NCBI RefSeq assembly: GCF_964656455.1
Contig: NC_135721.1
Coordinates: forward strand, 85,540,754-85,604,753
Reading direction: 5' to 3'
Source of the DNA: Halichoerus grypus
Lineage: Eukaryota > Chordata > Mammalia > Carnivora > Phocidae
DNA length: 64,000 bases
Below are positions 23,967 through 36,458 of this stretch, piece after piece. The first letter of the stretch is position 1, and the number at the start of each line of letters is the position of its first letter. Under the pieces are notes generated by a model that worked only from the letters and a program-made list of their open reading frames with translations, had not been told where the DNA came from and ran no database searches. The position numbers were made by a program, and so were the translations under genes.

Positions 23967-26809
23967 ACAATGTGTGTAATGTTTGCTTCTAATCAGTCAT
24001 CTCCATGAACAAAATCTCATACTATTTTATTATTTGAGAATACAATGAGGTTCACAAATACAGTTTAGAAAACACATTTTCTAATACGACACCTAGTAAT
24101 ATCTTCTGCATGTCTACAACTGCTTGGAGAGTACAGTGGCATGACTACCATTAAACAAATAAGAATTAACTATTGGATTCAATGATTTTATAATACTTAA
24201 ATTAAGAAATAAACAGAGACCAGCAGAAATGAGGAGAAGAATAATAAATTAGTAAGATCGATTGTGACTAGTGTTTGGATACTAAGCCTGTCATGACAGG
24301 GAAATGCAGGCTATGGAATTTTTACTCATTGGGTGGCTGATGTGCCTGAAGGGGCAGAGAATGGAGAAGGTGCTGACAGGCTTACATATCACAGGATTTT
24401 TATGAGTCTCCTTGGCATAAAGATGGTTGAATTTCCCTTTGCACATAATGCCTTAAGTCACGGATGCCATTACTTCATCCTCCTATTGGCGTTTGCCACT
24501 CACCATATCTGACCCAAATAAATGACAAACCCGAATTCAGAAGTGCTACTATGGAGAAGGAATCAAGCCAAGGGTTTTCTAAAATACCCCCTTCAGAGAT
24601 CGTCATCATGACTATGCATCAGCCACCACCAAATCACACCTCTGTCACCAGGGGCTAGTGTAGACCATGCAAGGTCTTATCCACCACCACATGGCCTCTG
24701 AGGTTTGTTGACCACATTGTGGGCTTGGTATTAACAATTTAACCTTAGGATGTATGTCCAAGAGAAGCATTGTAATTACTGGGTGCACTTTCTACTATAC
24801 TGAATACCTGTTACACAATTAAGAGAATATCGTGTCAGAGTGATATAACTTAGCACTTGAAGCAATCTAGAGGAATGGATTATGAAGTGGTTCAAAGGTT
24901 AAATCCCATCAAGGATATTGAGTTGTTCCTGTTGGATAAAGAAAAGCTATGCAATAATGTCGTTTTTCAAAGATGTAACATAAATTCTGAAATAAAAGTT
25001 AAACATAAATATACTATTAGATCTGCCCTATCAGCTGCACCTGTTACACACATGATGTGCTTACCTTAAATATTGCCTTTAAAAAAATAAATGGCTAAGC
25101 ACATAGTTATCTGGAAAGTATTTTAGACACAAGCTAGATCATCTCGAGATCATTTCATGTGAGGTTCTTTGACCATGTTAATTTATTTTCTACATTTATG
25201 CCGCTCACTGTTTAAAATGTGCGTGCTTTTAATAATGAATGTGGCGCAATTAACCTGCCTACTTTTCCTTCCTAACTTTTATCGCAGAACATGGTATTTA
25301 GGTTTCGAAAATAATTAAAAATGATAAAATTAACAGAAGCCAGGTGTTATATATTTTTTATATCTAATAAAATCATTCTTTCCCTGATGGAAGTGATTTT
25401 TCTTCTCTCTCTCTCTTTTTAAATACTTGTGTTTCTGTGGATGTGATAGAGTTTTAGTGAATCCTAAAGTTAATGTTAAAAATCACTTTAAAAATCATTA
25501 TGGTGTTAACCCTGCCTTGAGATATAAATGAAGGAAAGTTCTGACACATAACAAAAGCAAATAAAGCTTTATGTTTTGTAGCTGCATATTGTTGCCTTCA
25601 CCTTCCTATTCAAAAATAACACGATGACAGCAATCGCTATGTATTTACTACACAGCAATGTGGAAAATTTCTGTTTGGGTAAATATGTCCATGTATTATC
25701 ATTAAATTATGCTAAACTATCACTAGTAAATGTGGAGAAATATCTTACAAAAATGTTGATAATGTTTGAAAATTATATGCCGCCATTATTTAAATGAATA
25801 TATAAAATAAATTAATTTTTAAACAATCATATTTATTGTTCTGTATAATACTAATTATGTTGCTGTTTAAATAGATAAAGAAAATTTAAATTCAGCCTAC
25901 AGAATTTGGTAATTTATTTTCAAGAGAAACAAAACAAAAAATAGCAAGATATCACATGCATGAAAACAAATGTATTGGGGATTTTTTTTTTTTTTTTTTT
26001 GCTACAAAATGGTTACAGACACTTAAAAACAGAACTATTTTAAATCCAAATATAATTTAGGATATATTTTGCTTTAAATATTTAATGAAATAATTAAGTC
26101 TGGTTAAACTAACATCCTTTATTTTTAAAGCATAGATCCTTAAAAACTCCTATACTTTTCATCTTTATTGAATAATTCATTAGATTTAATTATTTCATAC
26201 GAATTTTTACTAAGATAATATATGAATAGCAACTCTTTAAAATTAAAAATTATACTTTGTTTTGTAGTCTTTTTACTGCAGAGTTATTAATATTTTATAT
26301 TTATGCTCTTCTGGATATCTGTGAAGACACTCATCAAGATGTTTATTAGCAACAATATTTATAATTATTATATTGAAATACTTGGACTTAACCTAATCAG
26401 ATATTGTTTCTTTCTCAAATAGACACCTTTTACATGTTGGATTTATAGCAAATGAAGTTGAAATTTATGTCAGGAAAGGGAAAGCTTTCTTATAAGTGCG
26501 TTTTTGTGTATATGTAGCTTTATCTCACATACAGACACACATTATGAGACTGAAACATTTATGTTTCTGTCTTTGGTTGTTGTCTATTATTCTCAGGTAT
26601 CTTTTCTAAATCATCAGGAGATGAGTCATCTACTTCAGTCATTAGGTGTGAACATTTTGGCTTCATTATATTTCATGACGTTTTTAACTTGACTAGACTT
26701 ATCATTCGTCTATTAAAACATCAATGTATAGGAACTTTCATTTCCACATCTTTAATACTAAATAAAAATGGAGAGAGAAGAAACAGACTTTTTATCAAAT
26801 GCATAGTAT

Positions 26810-27140
26810 TTGTTTTAATTCATCAAATGCATATTGAGCATGAATATGTTTTGTTGAGAAGAAACACAAGGGTGAAAGGCAAAAAATATGCCCAAGCAAC
26901 TTAAAACATCATAGGGAGACTGACAATCAAACATGAACCTGGAAGACAGTGCAATAAGAATTCTAGTGGGCAAATAACTAGATGTTGCCAGACCACACAG
27001 AAAAGTCACCTAATCCAGAAGTAGGGGTATTTCGAAGGGCTTCCTGGAGGTGGTGGTTTCTGAGGTAAGACCTGATGGACTAGAAGTAGTCAAGTGCAAA
27101 GAGGTAGGGGTGAGCCAGGGAAGATCGTCAGAAAGCACGA
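26810..27140. repeat. Possible ancient interspersed repeat (unassigned)
   Basis: 'aattcatcaaatgcatattgagc' at the left, 'agggcttcctggaggtggtgg' in the middle and 'aagatcgtcagaaagcacgaag' at the right resemble the same old repeat group as at 23.39-23.86 kb. Seen by eye only. Confidence 0.35.
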
Positions 27141-29696
27141 AGTGAAAGTACATAAGTGAAAAGATTGCCCTTTCAGGGAATGATAGCTATTTGGTGTGGC
27201 TCCTTCTCTAACCTATTCAGATTTTCTAGAAAAATGGTCAAGCAAGCAACAGCAAAAATTGGGTGCCTCACCATGCGTATATTTTGAGAAACCAAAGCTG
27301 CAAAGCCTGGGTCTGTTGCCTCGGTTTTCCATCATGCCAACCTTGGCCTGTCAATGCAACACAAGAGCCCAGTGAAACACCTATGAGTCTGAGTGGATGA
27401 GAAACTAGGAAAATCAGGAAGAAAAAAATAAATAAAAGTTAAAATTTCAAATTAGTCTCCAAGTGTATACACTATCTGAGGAGACTGAATTGAAAAGCCA
27501 AGCATAAAAAGAACAGTTTAGAAAACACCTGAATAATAAAATACCCCATGACCTCATTAACAGATTGTTCCTGCCCCCTCTCCTAGGGGGTTCTCCGCAT
27601 TTTAGGAGTTTAAAACCTATGCTTTCACCTTAGAGATCAGGCCGAGAGAAATTCCATTCTGGAGGCCATGCTCTTCTTGCCCCATTCCATACCTTGCCCT
27701 TTTCCAGGCTGGCAGGATGCCCACTCATGCCTGAGCCCTGGGCCCTTTCCAGGCTTAAGATGGGCGAAGCCTCTAAGGCATGCCCTGGGCTCTAGACTAG
27801 AACAGTGGGAAACCAAAGCTGTGGCACTGACTTTGAGCAACAACAGGACCAAGTCAAGAGGCACTTCCTGTGCAGGCATCTTAACAGAGGGGAAGGAGGA
27901 AGGTTGAGGCTGCTTGCTTTAAAGATGAGTGCTCCCATAAGGCGTGGGAAAAAGACCCCTCCACTCTGCTTGTGGAAGAGCAGTGATCCCACAGGTGCTT
28001 GCCAAAGTGTGGGGACTAACATAGGCAGTCATACTTTGAAGGAGAAATAAAGAAAAATAGAGAAGAATGGAAAGAGGCATCGTAAGCCATAATTTGAGAT
28101 AAGGAGCACAAAGATCCCAATTGCTCTTGACAGCACTTCTGCATTTGGGGGTTTGCATGGTGAAAGAGGGATTCGTGAGAGGGGCCAGGAAGTCCCCCTC
28201 TATTTGTGGGAGTTGGCTGGAAACCATTGGATAGGACTGTCTGTGAATGTGCTTTTTGCCGAGTCCTGCCTGGGACCGTGAACAAATAGACACAGATACA
28301 TATGTTTGATGGTTGTGCAGATGATTAGTTAGTTAGCCCTTATATATCAGAAAGGACTGAAGATGTAAAATTCCAATGAGAATTTCAAGTGGGAATTTGA
28401 GCTTTCATTAGAGGTGGAAATCATTAGCTCAGTGATTTAAAAAACTTTCCAGCTTTAGAAACGGGGTTACTCGGGTTCTAGATTATAGCATACTTACTTG
28501 TTACTGAAACATATTTTTTCATCATTTCTGTCTGTTCTTTCTTGATGGGGGGCTGAAAAAGCTGCCAGGCCTGGAGATGACAATCCTCTGAAAATTTAGA
28601 TGAAGGTCAAGGGAGACAAGTATTCCAGCTGCCAGGCCCGTTCTTTCACGTGCCAAGTGTGAACCATATTTCTACACGGAAATTTGGGAACTTAGCCAGG
28701 AAAAGCCAGAATGAATTAATCCTATACAAAATGCTCTATTAGGGAACTGCTCTCACCCAGGGTGAGTAAACCAAGTGAAGTGAAATGAGGAGGACTCAAG
28801 GTTTGGAAGAGCTTGTTCAGCAGAGGGATAGACATATAGAATGTTCCAGAAATTTGAAGTTATTTGACTCCAGCTAGAGTGATGAATGCAGAGGAGGAGA
28901 AGCCTGGCAATGAGCTGGAGAAGCAAGTATGGGATACCCCATGGACAGTTGCACATGCCATGCTCAGCATTGAGAGCTTTCTACTCTTCATCCGGCAGAC
29001 ATCCTGCTGTCACGGAAGGGGGTGTCATTAACCCCGTAGAAGGCCAGTCAGCTGCTTCATTACTTATTTCTTCACAACAGTCTCAGATGTACATCTACTC
29101 AGGCATCCAATGTGTGGGAGTTGAAATTTATTTTTCTTGTTCATGCACAAATGCCTGTAAAGTTACACAGTATTAGACACATGGGCGTGCCATTTTATCT
29201 AACAGGGGATATTGATCGAGCTTGAAATACAAAACCTAAAAGTAAGAATTCCATTCAACAATCAGCAGAAAGGTGGTTAAAGAAAGCAATAAATTATTTA
29301 TCTCTATCTAGATATCTAAGAGATTATCTAATCCCCTGGAAATATGCAGCAAATATACATTATGTCCGTGGAAGAAAAACATCTAAAACTTAAGAAAAGG
29401 ATATGCTAAAACTCAGAATGAGTTTATTTAATAAGACTAAATTTACAATTAAAATGTTTCCAAAATATAAGACAGACTAGCAAATTCTAATCAGTAAGAG
29501 ATCTCTTGCAAATATTTTTGATGAATGGCATATAGAATAGTACATAGAATGTTACTAAAAAGTCAGGTGTCAGTTTAGTATTCACATGTGACATTTTCAG
29601 TTGGTCAAATTGAGTCATGTGTTCTATACCATGTGAGTAGTTTCAATTGTCAGCATGTAGGACTTTTTGAGCTTTATTTTTAAAAATAAAACAGTA

Positions 29697-29910
29697 GGGA
29701 CGCCTGAGTGGCTCGCTCAGTCAGTTAAGTGTCTGTCTTCAGCTCATGTCATGATCCCAGGGTCCTGGTATCAAGCCCCGCATTGGGCTCTCTGCTCAGC
29801 CAGGAGCCTGCTTCTCCCTCTCCCTCTGTGCTCCCCCTGCTTGTGCTCTCTCTCTCTCTCTATCCCTCACTCTCTCTGTCAAATAAATAAATAAAATCTT
29901 TTGAAAAGAA
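29697..29910 (+). mobile_element. Carnivore SINE
   Basis: GGACGCCTGAGTGGCTCGC start, 'tcatgatcccagggtcctgg', a long CT tail and AAATAAATAAATAAAATCTT. A 16-bp target duplication with one mismatch lies at 29681-29696 (TAAAAATAAAACAGTA) and 29911-29926. The 'ctcgctcagtcag' head contains a small duplication relative to other copies. Confidence 0.95.
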
Positions 29911-29926
29911 TAAAAATAGAACAGTA

Positions 29927-30796
29927 AACTAGTTTCAATCAAGTATGTTGGGAGGAATTTATTTTGGCTAACTCCATTCTTCCAATTCTTTGATAAAACA
30001 TATCAATGGGCAAACTTGCAGAGAGTATCAAAGAGCTGTAATCTTTATATTTAATACACCAATACATAATCATTTAGATTAATTATAAGTATATTTAGAT
30101 TTGCCTATATAGATAATGTACTTTATATAGCTGTCATTATAAATGTTATAAGGCATTTATTTTAAGCATTTATGTTGACTTATGTCACATATTATTTAAT
30201 TCTACAAGTATCTACCAACCTATATATAGGAGTATATATATAGTTACTAACATATATGTTTACGCTCAAACATACAGACACATACCCATAGTTTAATCAA
30301 TAATTTATCACATCTCAAAGATTTGATTTTGTACTTTTTTCTTTCAGATTCCATAAATACATTCAAGTAATCTTATTTAAACTACTACTGTTTGGGGTAA
30401 GGAAAATATGAATTGATTTTAGATTTCCCGGGAGAATGTTCATTTTTAATGTCTCACAAGAATATTCCAAAGATATTACATTAGAAATTATCTTCAGAAA
30501 CAATAAGAGCCAATTTTAGTAAGGCCTTGGGTATTTTTCCCAGGAAATTTGCTAATATATATAATCAAACCAAATAATGAGCTGTAATACAGTGAGCATG
30601 CTGTTTTGTTTGAAAGGTTTTCAAATGAAATCTTACTCTGTATTTCATATTAGTGAGAAAATTACTAATAATTCAACAAAGAAAATTCAGTGAAGAGATG
30701 CCCCTGTGAAGTATAAATCTCCTTTCCCTTTAAAACCTACCATAAAAACAGTACACATACTCATGCATGCACGCACAAATGCACATGAGCATATGT

Positions 30797-30827
<31 letters not shown>

Positions 30828-31055
30828 ACCCCATAAGGTATAGAAACCTATAAAAACTGTCAGGAAGGCAAAATCCTAGAATGAGCTGAGCTTTTCCTTA
30901 CATAGTAGTGATGTTAATAGGTTTGTGGCAAGATCATCTAGGGAAGGAGAATACCATTTTTAAAGTATATGGCAAATGTTTGGAGCCTGAAAAAAATTAA
31001 TGTAAAAATGTTTAAATCTAGTTTTGCATGCATTGTCCATTAAGGAAAATAACCT
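29927..31055. other. AT-rich non-coding stretch
   Basis: No gene or named repeat recognised. 30.0-30.3 kb is very AT-rich. An imperfect (CA)n tract lies at 30795-30829. Confidence 0.5.
30795..30829. repeat. (CA)n imperfect microsatellite
   Basis: Two CA arrays separated by a single CAAA interruption. Confidence 0.9.
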
Positions 31056-31430
31056 CTTTTTTTTGGTTTCAGGAGTAGAATTTAGTGATTCATCACTTAC
31101 ATATAACACCCAGTGCTCATCACAGCAAGTGCCCTCCTTAATTCCTGTGATTAATATCCCCATCTAGCCCCATCCCCTGTCCACCTCCCTTCCATCAACC
31201 CTCAGTTTATTCTCTAGAGTTGAGTCTTTTATGGTTTGCTTCCCTCTCTCTTTCTCCCTCTTCCCCTATGTTCATCTGTTTTGTTTCTTAAATTTCATGG
31301 GATCGGAAACAATTTCAATGTCCATCAAAAGACAAATAGAAAAACAGGGAGTGGTATATTTATTCAGTGGAATACTAGTCAGCAACAAAGTGGAGCAAAC
31401 TACTGATACAAAAGTAATGGGTGAATGTAG
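31056..31430 (-). mobile_element. LINE-1 3' end with internal inversion
   Basis: From 31056 a T-run is followed by the reverse complement of the carnivore L1 3' UTR ('ataacacccagtgctcatca', 'aagtgccctccttaatt', 'ccctcagtttattctctaga', 'cttcccctatgttcatctg') to about 31300. From about 31308 to 31430 the strand switches to sense L1 ORF2 C-terminal sequence ('aatgtccatcaaaagac', 'gtggtatatttattcagtgg', 'aaactactgatacaaaag'). A minus-oriented 3' end joined to an inverted upstream piece is the arrangement expected from twin priming during L1 insertion. Two independent fragments side by side are the alternative. It then runs into a MaLR LTR. Confidence 0.75.
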
Positions 31431-31925
31431 TGGGTTGAATGGTAGCTCCCTGAAAAAGATCTGCCTATTTTTTTTTTTAAATAGGCTCCATGCTGAGCAT
31501 GGAGTCCAATGCAGGGCTTGAACTCACGACCCTGAGATCAAGACCCGAGCTGAGGCCAAAAGTCGGACGCTTAACCGACTGAGCCACCCAGGCACCCCAA
31601 GATATGCCTATTTCTTAACCCCTTGAACCTGTGGAATGTGACCTTGCTTGTTAAAAGAGTCTTTGCAGATGTAATTAAGAATCTTAAAATGAGATCACTC
31701 AGATTACCCAGATGGGACTTAAATCCTATAACAAGTGTCCTTATAAAAGACAGAAGACAAGAAGCCATAGACACACAGAGGACAAGGTCATGTCAAACAG
31801 AGCCAGAGATGGGTGCAATGCAGCCAAAAGCAAAGGAAAGCCTGGAAAATCCAGAAGCAGAAAGAGGCAAGAGAAGATTCTCCCTTTTCCAGGACTTGAG
31901 AATTGCTGAAAGACTGTCACTACCA
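31431..31925 (+). mobile_element. ERVL-MaLR (MLT1-like) LTR, interrupted by SINE
   Basis: Landmarks are 'gtgggttgaatggtagctccc', 'ccccttgaacctgtggaatg', 'tctttgcagatgtaattaag', 'tgtccttataaaagacag', 'agccagagatgggtgcaatg' and 'gaagcagaaagaggcaagag'. These match the sense strand of mammalian MaLR LTRs as I remember them. The 3' part of the LTR is not clear. A SINE is inserted at 31471-31598. Several short open frames here (31571-32044, both strands) are products of the LTR and not genes. Confidence 0.72.
31471..31598 (-). mobile_element. Carnivore SINE, inverted, internally shortened
   Basis: A T-run, 'aaataggctccatgctgagc', 'tcacgaccctgagatcaaga' and 'cgactgagccacccaggcac' mark an inverted SINE lacking most of the CT-rich tail region. 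Flanking duplications AAGATCTGCCTATTT (about 31457) and AAGATATGCCTATTT (31599) differ by one base. It lies inside the MaLR LTR. Confidence 0.9.
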
Positions 31926-32254
31926 CAGTGACAACTGTTCACATCATTATTTATGATGGAAGAACTGATTTCAGTGACGAGTAAGTGAGATGCTGTATCA
32001 AATGGGAGTCGTTGATATTGCCACGTATCCCGGTCCTCTGACAAACGATCACTGAAGATGGACGTATGTTGCTAACTGTGTAAAAGCTAAGTCCAGAAAA
32101 ATTGGAATCACCAAGAGCTCAGACCTACTTGGAATACAGGCTTGGCTAAAACGATTTCAAGAACTGAGATGCTGGCTGAGGGCAAAAGGAACATAGTGTA
32201 GAAGGTAAAAGATTAAGTTCTAAGTAGCGACTCTGTTTAGGTAAAAAAAAAAAA
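31926..32254. other. Non-coding stretch
   Basis: Nothing recognised between the LTR remnant and the next SINE. A continuation of the MaLR element cannot be excluded. Confidence 0.4.
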
Positions 32255-32267
32255 TAAACAAACAAAC

Positions 32268-32403
32268 GGGGTGCCTGGGTGGCTCAGTCAGTTAAGCGTC
32301 TGCCTTCGGCTCAGGTCATGATCCCTGGGTCTTGGGATCAGGCCCCGCATCAGGCTCCCTGCTCAGCGGGGAGTCTGCTTCTCTCTCTCCCTCTGTGTGT
32401 GGG

Positions 32404-32434
<31 letters not shown>

Positions 32435-32460
32435 AAATAAATAAAATAAAATCTTAAAAA
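32268..32460 (+). mobile_element. Carnivore SINE
   Basis: GGGTGCCTGGGTGGCTCAGT start, 'catcaggctccctgctcagc', a long CT tail and AAATAAATAAAATAAAATC end. The flanks AAACAAACAAAC at about 32256 and 32462 form the target duplication, within an A-rich stretch. Confidence 0.94.
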
Positions 32461-32784
32461 AAAACAAACAAACAGACAAGGATTAAACCCACAGCTATCA
32501 TCCTACTAGCAGCAGTTCCAGTAACTTTTGACTTACAGACCTATTTAAGGATGGTAGGACTGCTCTCTCAAATATATTTCCCACACTGGTAAAATGTACA
32601 TCCTCTTACCTTCCAGGGTTGAGGGAGCAGGTCACACATGATCAGTTCATTCTAACCTCCCAATTTCCCTAAGTCTTTGGATACCCTTCTTTAGAGTATA
32701 CCAAGACAATTCTGCAATTTCACCTGCATTTAGTGTAGGACACCTGTTGATGCATGTTTCAGCCAACCAACCAACCAAACTCTT

Positions 32785-32970
32785 TTAGGATTTTATTTAT
32801 TTATTTGAGAGAGAGAGAGAGAGGGGAAGAGCAGAGGGAGAGAGAGACTCCCAAGCTGATTCTGTGCTGAGTGTAGAGTTGGACACGGGGTTCGATCTCA
32901 GGAGATCATGACCTGAGCTGAAAACAAAAGTTGGATGCTTAACTGACTGAGCCACCTAGGCGCCCCCCCT
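32785..32970 (-). mobile_element. Carnivore SINE, inverted
   Basis: 'attttatttatttatttgag', a GA-rich tract, 'ggagatcatgacctgagctg' and 'gactgagccacctaggcgcc' on the plus strand. A 15-bp target duplication, ACCAACCAAACTCTT, lies at 32770-32784 and 32971-32985. Confidence 0.95.
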
Positions 32971-32985
32971 ACCAACCAAACTCTT

Positions 32986-35720
32986 AGAGCATTTTCTAAT
33001 CTCTCAAACTGCAAAGCTAAAATCCAGAATCTCTCCTTGGTGGGCACATATCAATAAAATCATCCTGAATCCAACTTTACTTAGACATCATTGTCACACA
33101 CCCTTAATATCCATTCCCACACATATTCCCTGGAATTTTTGAGATATCCACCTTCCTTGTTGAGAAAACTCAAATTTCCTGCTATCAATCCCCTAATCTT
33201 AAAATCTTCCAATTGTCTGATCATTAGGTAACATTAACAGGCGAGATGCAGCAAGTAGTATAGGTCTGCACCTCTCCTACAGGAAACATGGATGATCAGA
33301 TATCCCACACAGAATTTTGTCAACTGGGAAAATTTTCGTCCCCCATTGTCCTTTGGAGCCACCTTAAATATGGTTTTAAATACTGCAACAACCACTTATA
33401 ATCCACTTATCTTAGGGAAAATGTATGTTAAACCAGGCAGTTGTGGTTTTATTCATTCTCAAGCAACTGATCACTGGCAACCTCCATGATTCCACTTGTG
33501 TGAATAAAAATTAGGAGTACAGCTTCTAAGAGTGTGAATATACTTTTTCAGGCAATTTACTTATACTCTCAGGACCTGTTTGGGTGCAGTCCTGTTTATA
33601 TCATTCCTATTCAGTTTTGGAGATCAGTGTGGATCTGTGATGGATAGTGCTATCCATTACTAAGATTTGGTGAGTAAGAGAACACTAATTCATTAAGAAA
33701 ATCTCAGTCACATGGTCTCTTGGTATAGATGGCCAGGTTATCAATCTCTACCAGATCCAGCTGCAAACCCAAGAATTCGCCCTCTAGAAGGAAATGATTA
33801 TCTTCCACAGAGGGTGTGGCTTTGCTCCAAAACACCGGAGACTCCATACAGCACACTAAATCTGTTGGGTCAAGTGTTCTAAATGATTGAACTAAAGACT
33901 AGAATAGCTGAAGAACCAAAGGAGGGTATTTCACTGGTCCTCATTCAAAGCTGACAGCCATTATGGATTATTCCATAAATGTGTGGCAGCCAGCATACCT
34001 AATGCAACATGGATTGCCTCCAAAATTCAGAGGCTTATCAGGCACCGTGCCTCTTTCTCGAGGTGGTGAGTACATTGTACAACAAATTATCACATGTTCC
34101 AGAGCACTAAACCTTCAAATACTGGAATGCATTTTCAGGAGGTTTATGTCTATGTTAACTCAATCACTTAGGTTTCTTACCACAAGATTCTTGTACTTCG
34201 TGCCCACCAGGTCCTATTATCTTGATTCCATCAATAAATGGATCAGTGTGATATTCGGCAGAAGGGTGAAATGATCACGATGCTTAAAGATTTAATTATG
34301 ATACAAAGATGGAGAATTGGCTTAACTCTGAGTTAATACAGGAAAGATGTATAACTATTCCTTCCAGGTAAGAGAAAATTGTTTCTGATGATCTGTGTTT
34401 AATGGAATAGATAAAAACCAATCGTCAGAATGATAGCTCTCAGTCAGGGTTTATTCTCTCCCAAAAAAGGACTATATCTTGCATAGAGACTGAAATTTGA
34501 GTCATTATCTTTTCTTATACAAGACCACCTGTTATCAGCTCTGGTCAAGCAACCTAACATTAAAAATCAATGTTAGAGAAATTTCCATGTCTGCATCCAA
34601 GTCTATGATTTTAGTGCTAAATCATAAATATTCTAAGGCATATAGTATTGATTTTAATCAATATTGGTGAATGTGTTTTAAGAGGCTTGACTTCTACCTT
34701 AATGGGCCCTAATTCCATGGGTCATGGAGCCAAAGTGAGGTTTTTTGGTTTTTGTTTTGTTTTGTTTTGTTTTTTGCTAAAACCTAGGAATGTTCATTCC
34801 ACATTTATATGTGAGAACTAGAGCCAATCTGTATGATGGATTTAGTTCCAGTAGATTACATATAGCTACAAGTCTTTGGGTCTAGGGAATGGATTTATAC
34901 TACATTTGGGGTATTATTGTGGAGCCACCCCTCAAGTGTACCTGGCTTACCCTTCATCCAAGAGATACTCGGCCACCAAGAGATTTTGGGTTTGAAATTG
35001 AACAAGAGGCAATGACTTTTCATTATGGCGATTCCAATCAGGCCTTCATTCCTGAAAGCTGGAGTTTGTTTTTGTATATGTAGGAGATTTCTATATCTCA
35101 TTTAAGACCCCAGTGGCCCTAGAGACTCCCTGATCAACTAGCCATCGCCACGGTTCCTTACAAATGATACCCCAACTTCACTGCTGTTTATGGCCACCAT
35201 GTCCATTTTCGTTCAGCCTAGCCATTTAGCCTGGATCTCTCTCCAGAATCACACATTCTCCATGGAGATGAGGAAATCCACCTACCTGGCCACCTGTCCT
35301 AATTCTTTCCTCAGGCTGCATGGGACAACCATTACAGCACCTTTCTGGAATTCTTGTGTTCCTTTTGCCCATGTATTTCTTGGCCTTTCCTTGGGGGCAT
35401 AGTCCAGAGGAGTTGTATAGATTTCAATTGCTAGAGCAGTTGTGAGAAGTAACAGCCAACTTCTCCCAGGAGTGCAGAAGAATGGTTTCATGGTTGAGAT
35501 GGAGTATGAGCTAGACTTAAAAAATATATGGCATCTGGATGTACGCTGAAGTGGAGAGGACATGCCTGGAGAGTGACAAACTGTACCTGAGAAAGCCTGC
35601 AAGATGCTTAGACCTCAGTTAGCAAACCACCCAACCTGACTAAAGGGCAAGGGTTAGAATAGAGTTCAAAGGAGATGAGATGCCTATTCTACATCGTTAA
35701 AAATCTTATAAAACTATTTG
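32986..35720. other. Unassigned stretch, possibly an old retroelement interior
   Basis: No gene found. Short open frames cluster here (33963-34274 plus 103 codons; 34889-35083 plus; 35282-35602 minus 106 codons; 35190-35402 plus). They have several intervening stops and no motif I can name. The even composition and broken frames could fit a decayed endogenous retrovirus interior, but I find no recognisable protease, polymerase or primer-binding features. Confidence 0.35.
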
Positions 35721-35726
35721 GAAACT

Positions 35727-35990
35727 GAATGTCTACTGGCTAGATATTTGCTTAATCACTTAAGAGCATTTTTTTTTAAATATTTTATTTATTTTAGAGA
35801 GAGAGAGAGAGCAGGGAGGGGCAGAGGGGAAGGGAAAGGAAGAAAGAATCTGAGAAAACCAAATGTCTACTGTCTAGATATTTGCTTAGATAATCACTTA
35901 AGGGCATTTTTTAAAAAAGATTTTATTTATTTTAGAGAGCTAGATAGCAGGGAGGGGCAGAAGGGGAGGGAAAGGGAGAAAGAATCTGAA
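35727..35990. repeat. Imperfect tandem duplication containing half a SINE
   Basis: Copy 1 (about 35727-35856) and copy 2 (about 35861-35990) share 'tgtctactg', 'ctagatatttgctta', 'aatcacttaag', 'gcattttt', 'attttatttattttagagag', 'gcagggaggggcag' and 'gaaagaatctga'. The unit is about 130 bp and joins host flank to the A-tail half of the inverted SINE. The 105-codon open frame at 35718-36035 is created by this duplication. Confidence 0.85.
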
Positions 35991-36090
35991 GCAGACTCCA
36001 CACTGAGCAGGGATCCCAAGACCATGAGATCATGATCCACGCAGAAGCCAAGAGTCAGAGGCTTAACCGACTGAGCCACCCAGGAGCCCC
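35918..36090 (-). mobile_element. Carnivore SINE, inverted
   Basis: 'gattttatttattttagagag', 'gaccatgagatcatgatcc' and 'cgactgagccacccaggagc' on the plus strand. A 17-bp target duplication, AGGGCATTTTTTAAAAA, lies at 35901-35917 and 36091-36107. Its left half and flank have been duplicated upstream. Confidence 0.93.
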
Positions 36091-36250
36091 AGGGCATTTT
36101 TTAAAAAGAGGAGAGTGAAGTAAACTATTAAACTATTAAAAGAATATGTGCAGTGACAGAAGTTAACTAGACTTATTGTGGTGATCATTTTGCAATACAT
36201 ACACATGTTAAGACAACTAATATAATGTAGAATATAAAGATGTATGTAAA

Positions 36251-36383
36251 ATGTATAAAGAAAGAAAGAATGAAAGAATGGAAGGAAAGAAGGGAGGGAG
36301 GGAAGGAGGGAGGAAGGAGGGAAGGAAGGGAGGAAGGAAGGAAAGAAAGAAAGAAAGAAAGAAAGAGAAAGAAAGAAAGAAAG

Positions 36384-36458
<75 letters not shown>

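Larger units (their letters stand above)
23279..29680. other. Large AT-rich non-coding stretch
   Basis: I see no gene. It contains suspected ancient repeats at 23.39-23.86 and 26.81-27.14 kb, a (CT)n(CA)n microsatellite at 23.92-23.97 kb and a T20 run at 25.98 kb. There is a GC-richer patch at 27.56-28.27 kb with overlapping short frames on both strands, and a further patch at 28.75-29.18 kb with a 96-codon frame (28886-29176). None of the encoded peptides has a recognisable domain. Confidence 0.45.

Noticed and set aside
31571..32044. Overlapping frames on both strands
   Set aside because: They come from a MaLR LTR; sense and antisense are both open, as expected by chance in this composition.
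33963..35602. Cluster of 60-106 codon frames, considered as a retroviral interior or a gene
   Set aside because: No catalytic or structural motif could be read, and stops separate the frames; left as unassigned.
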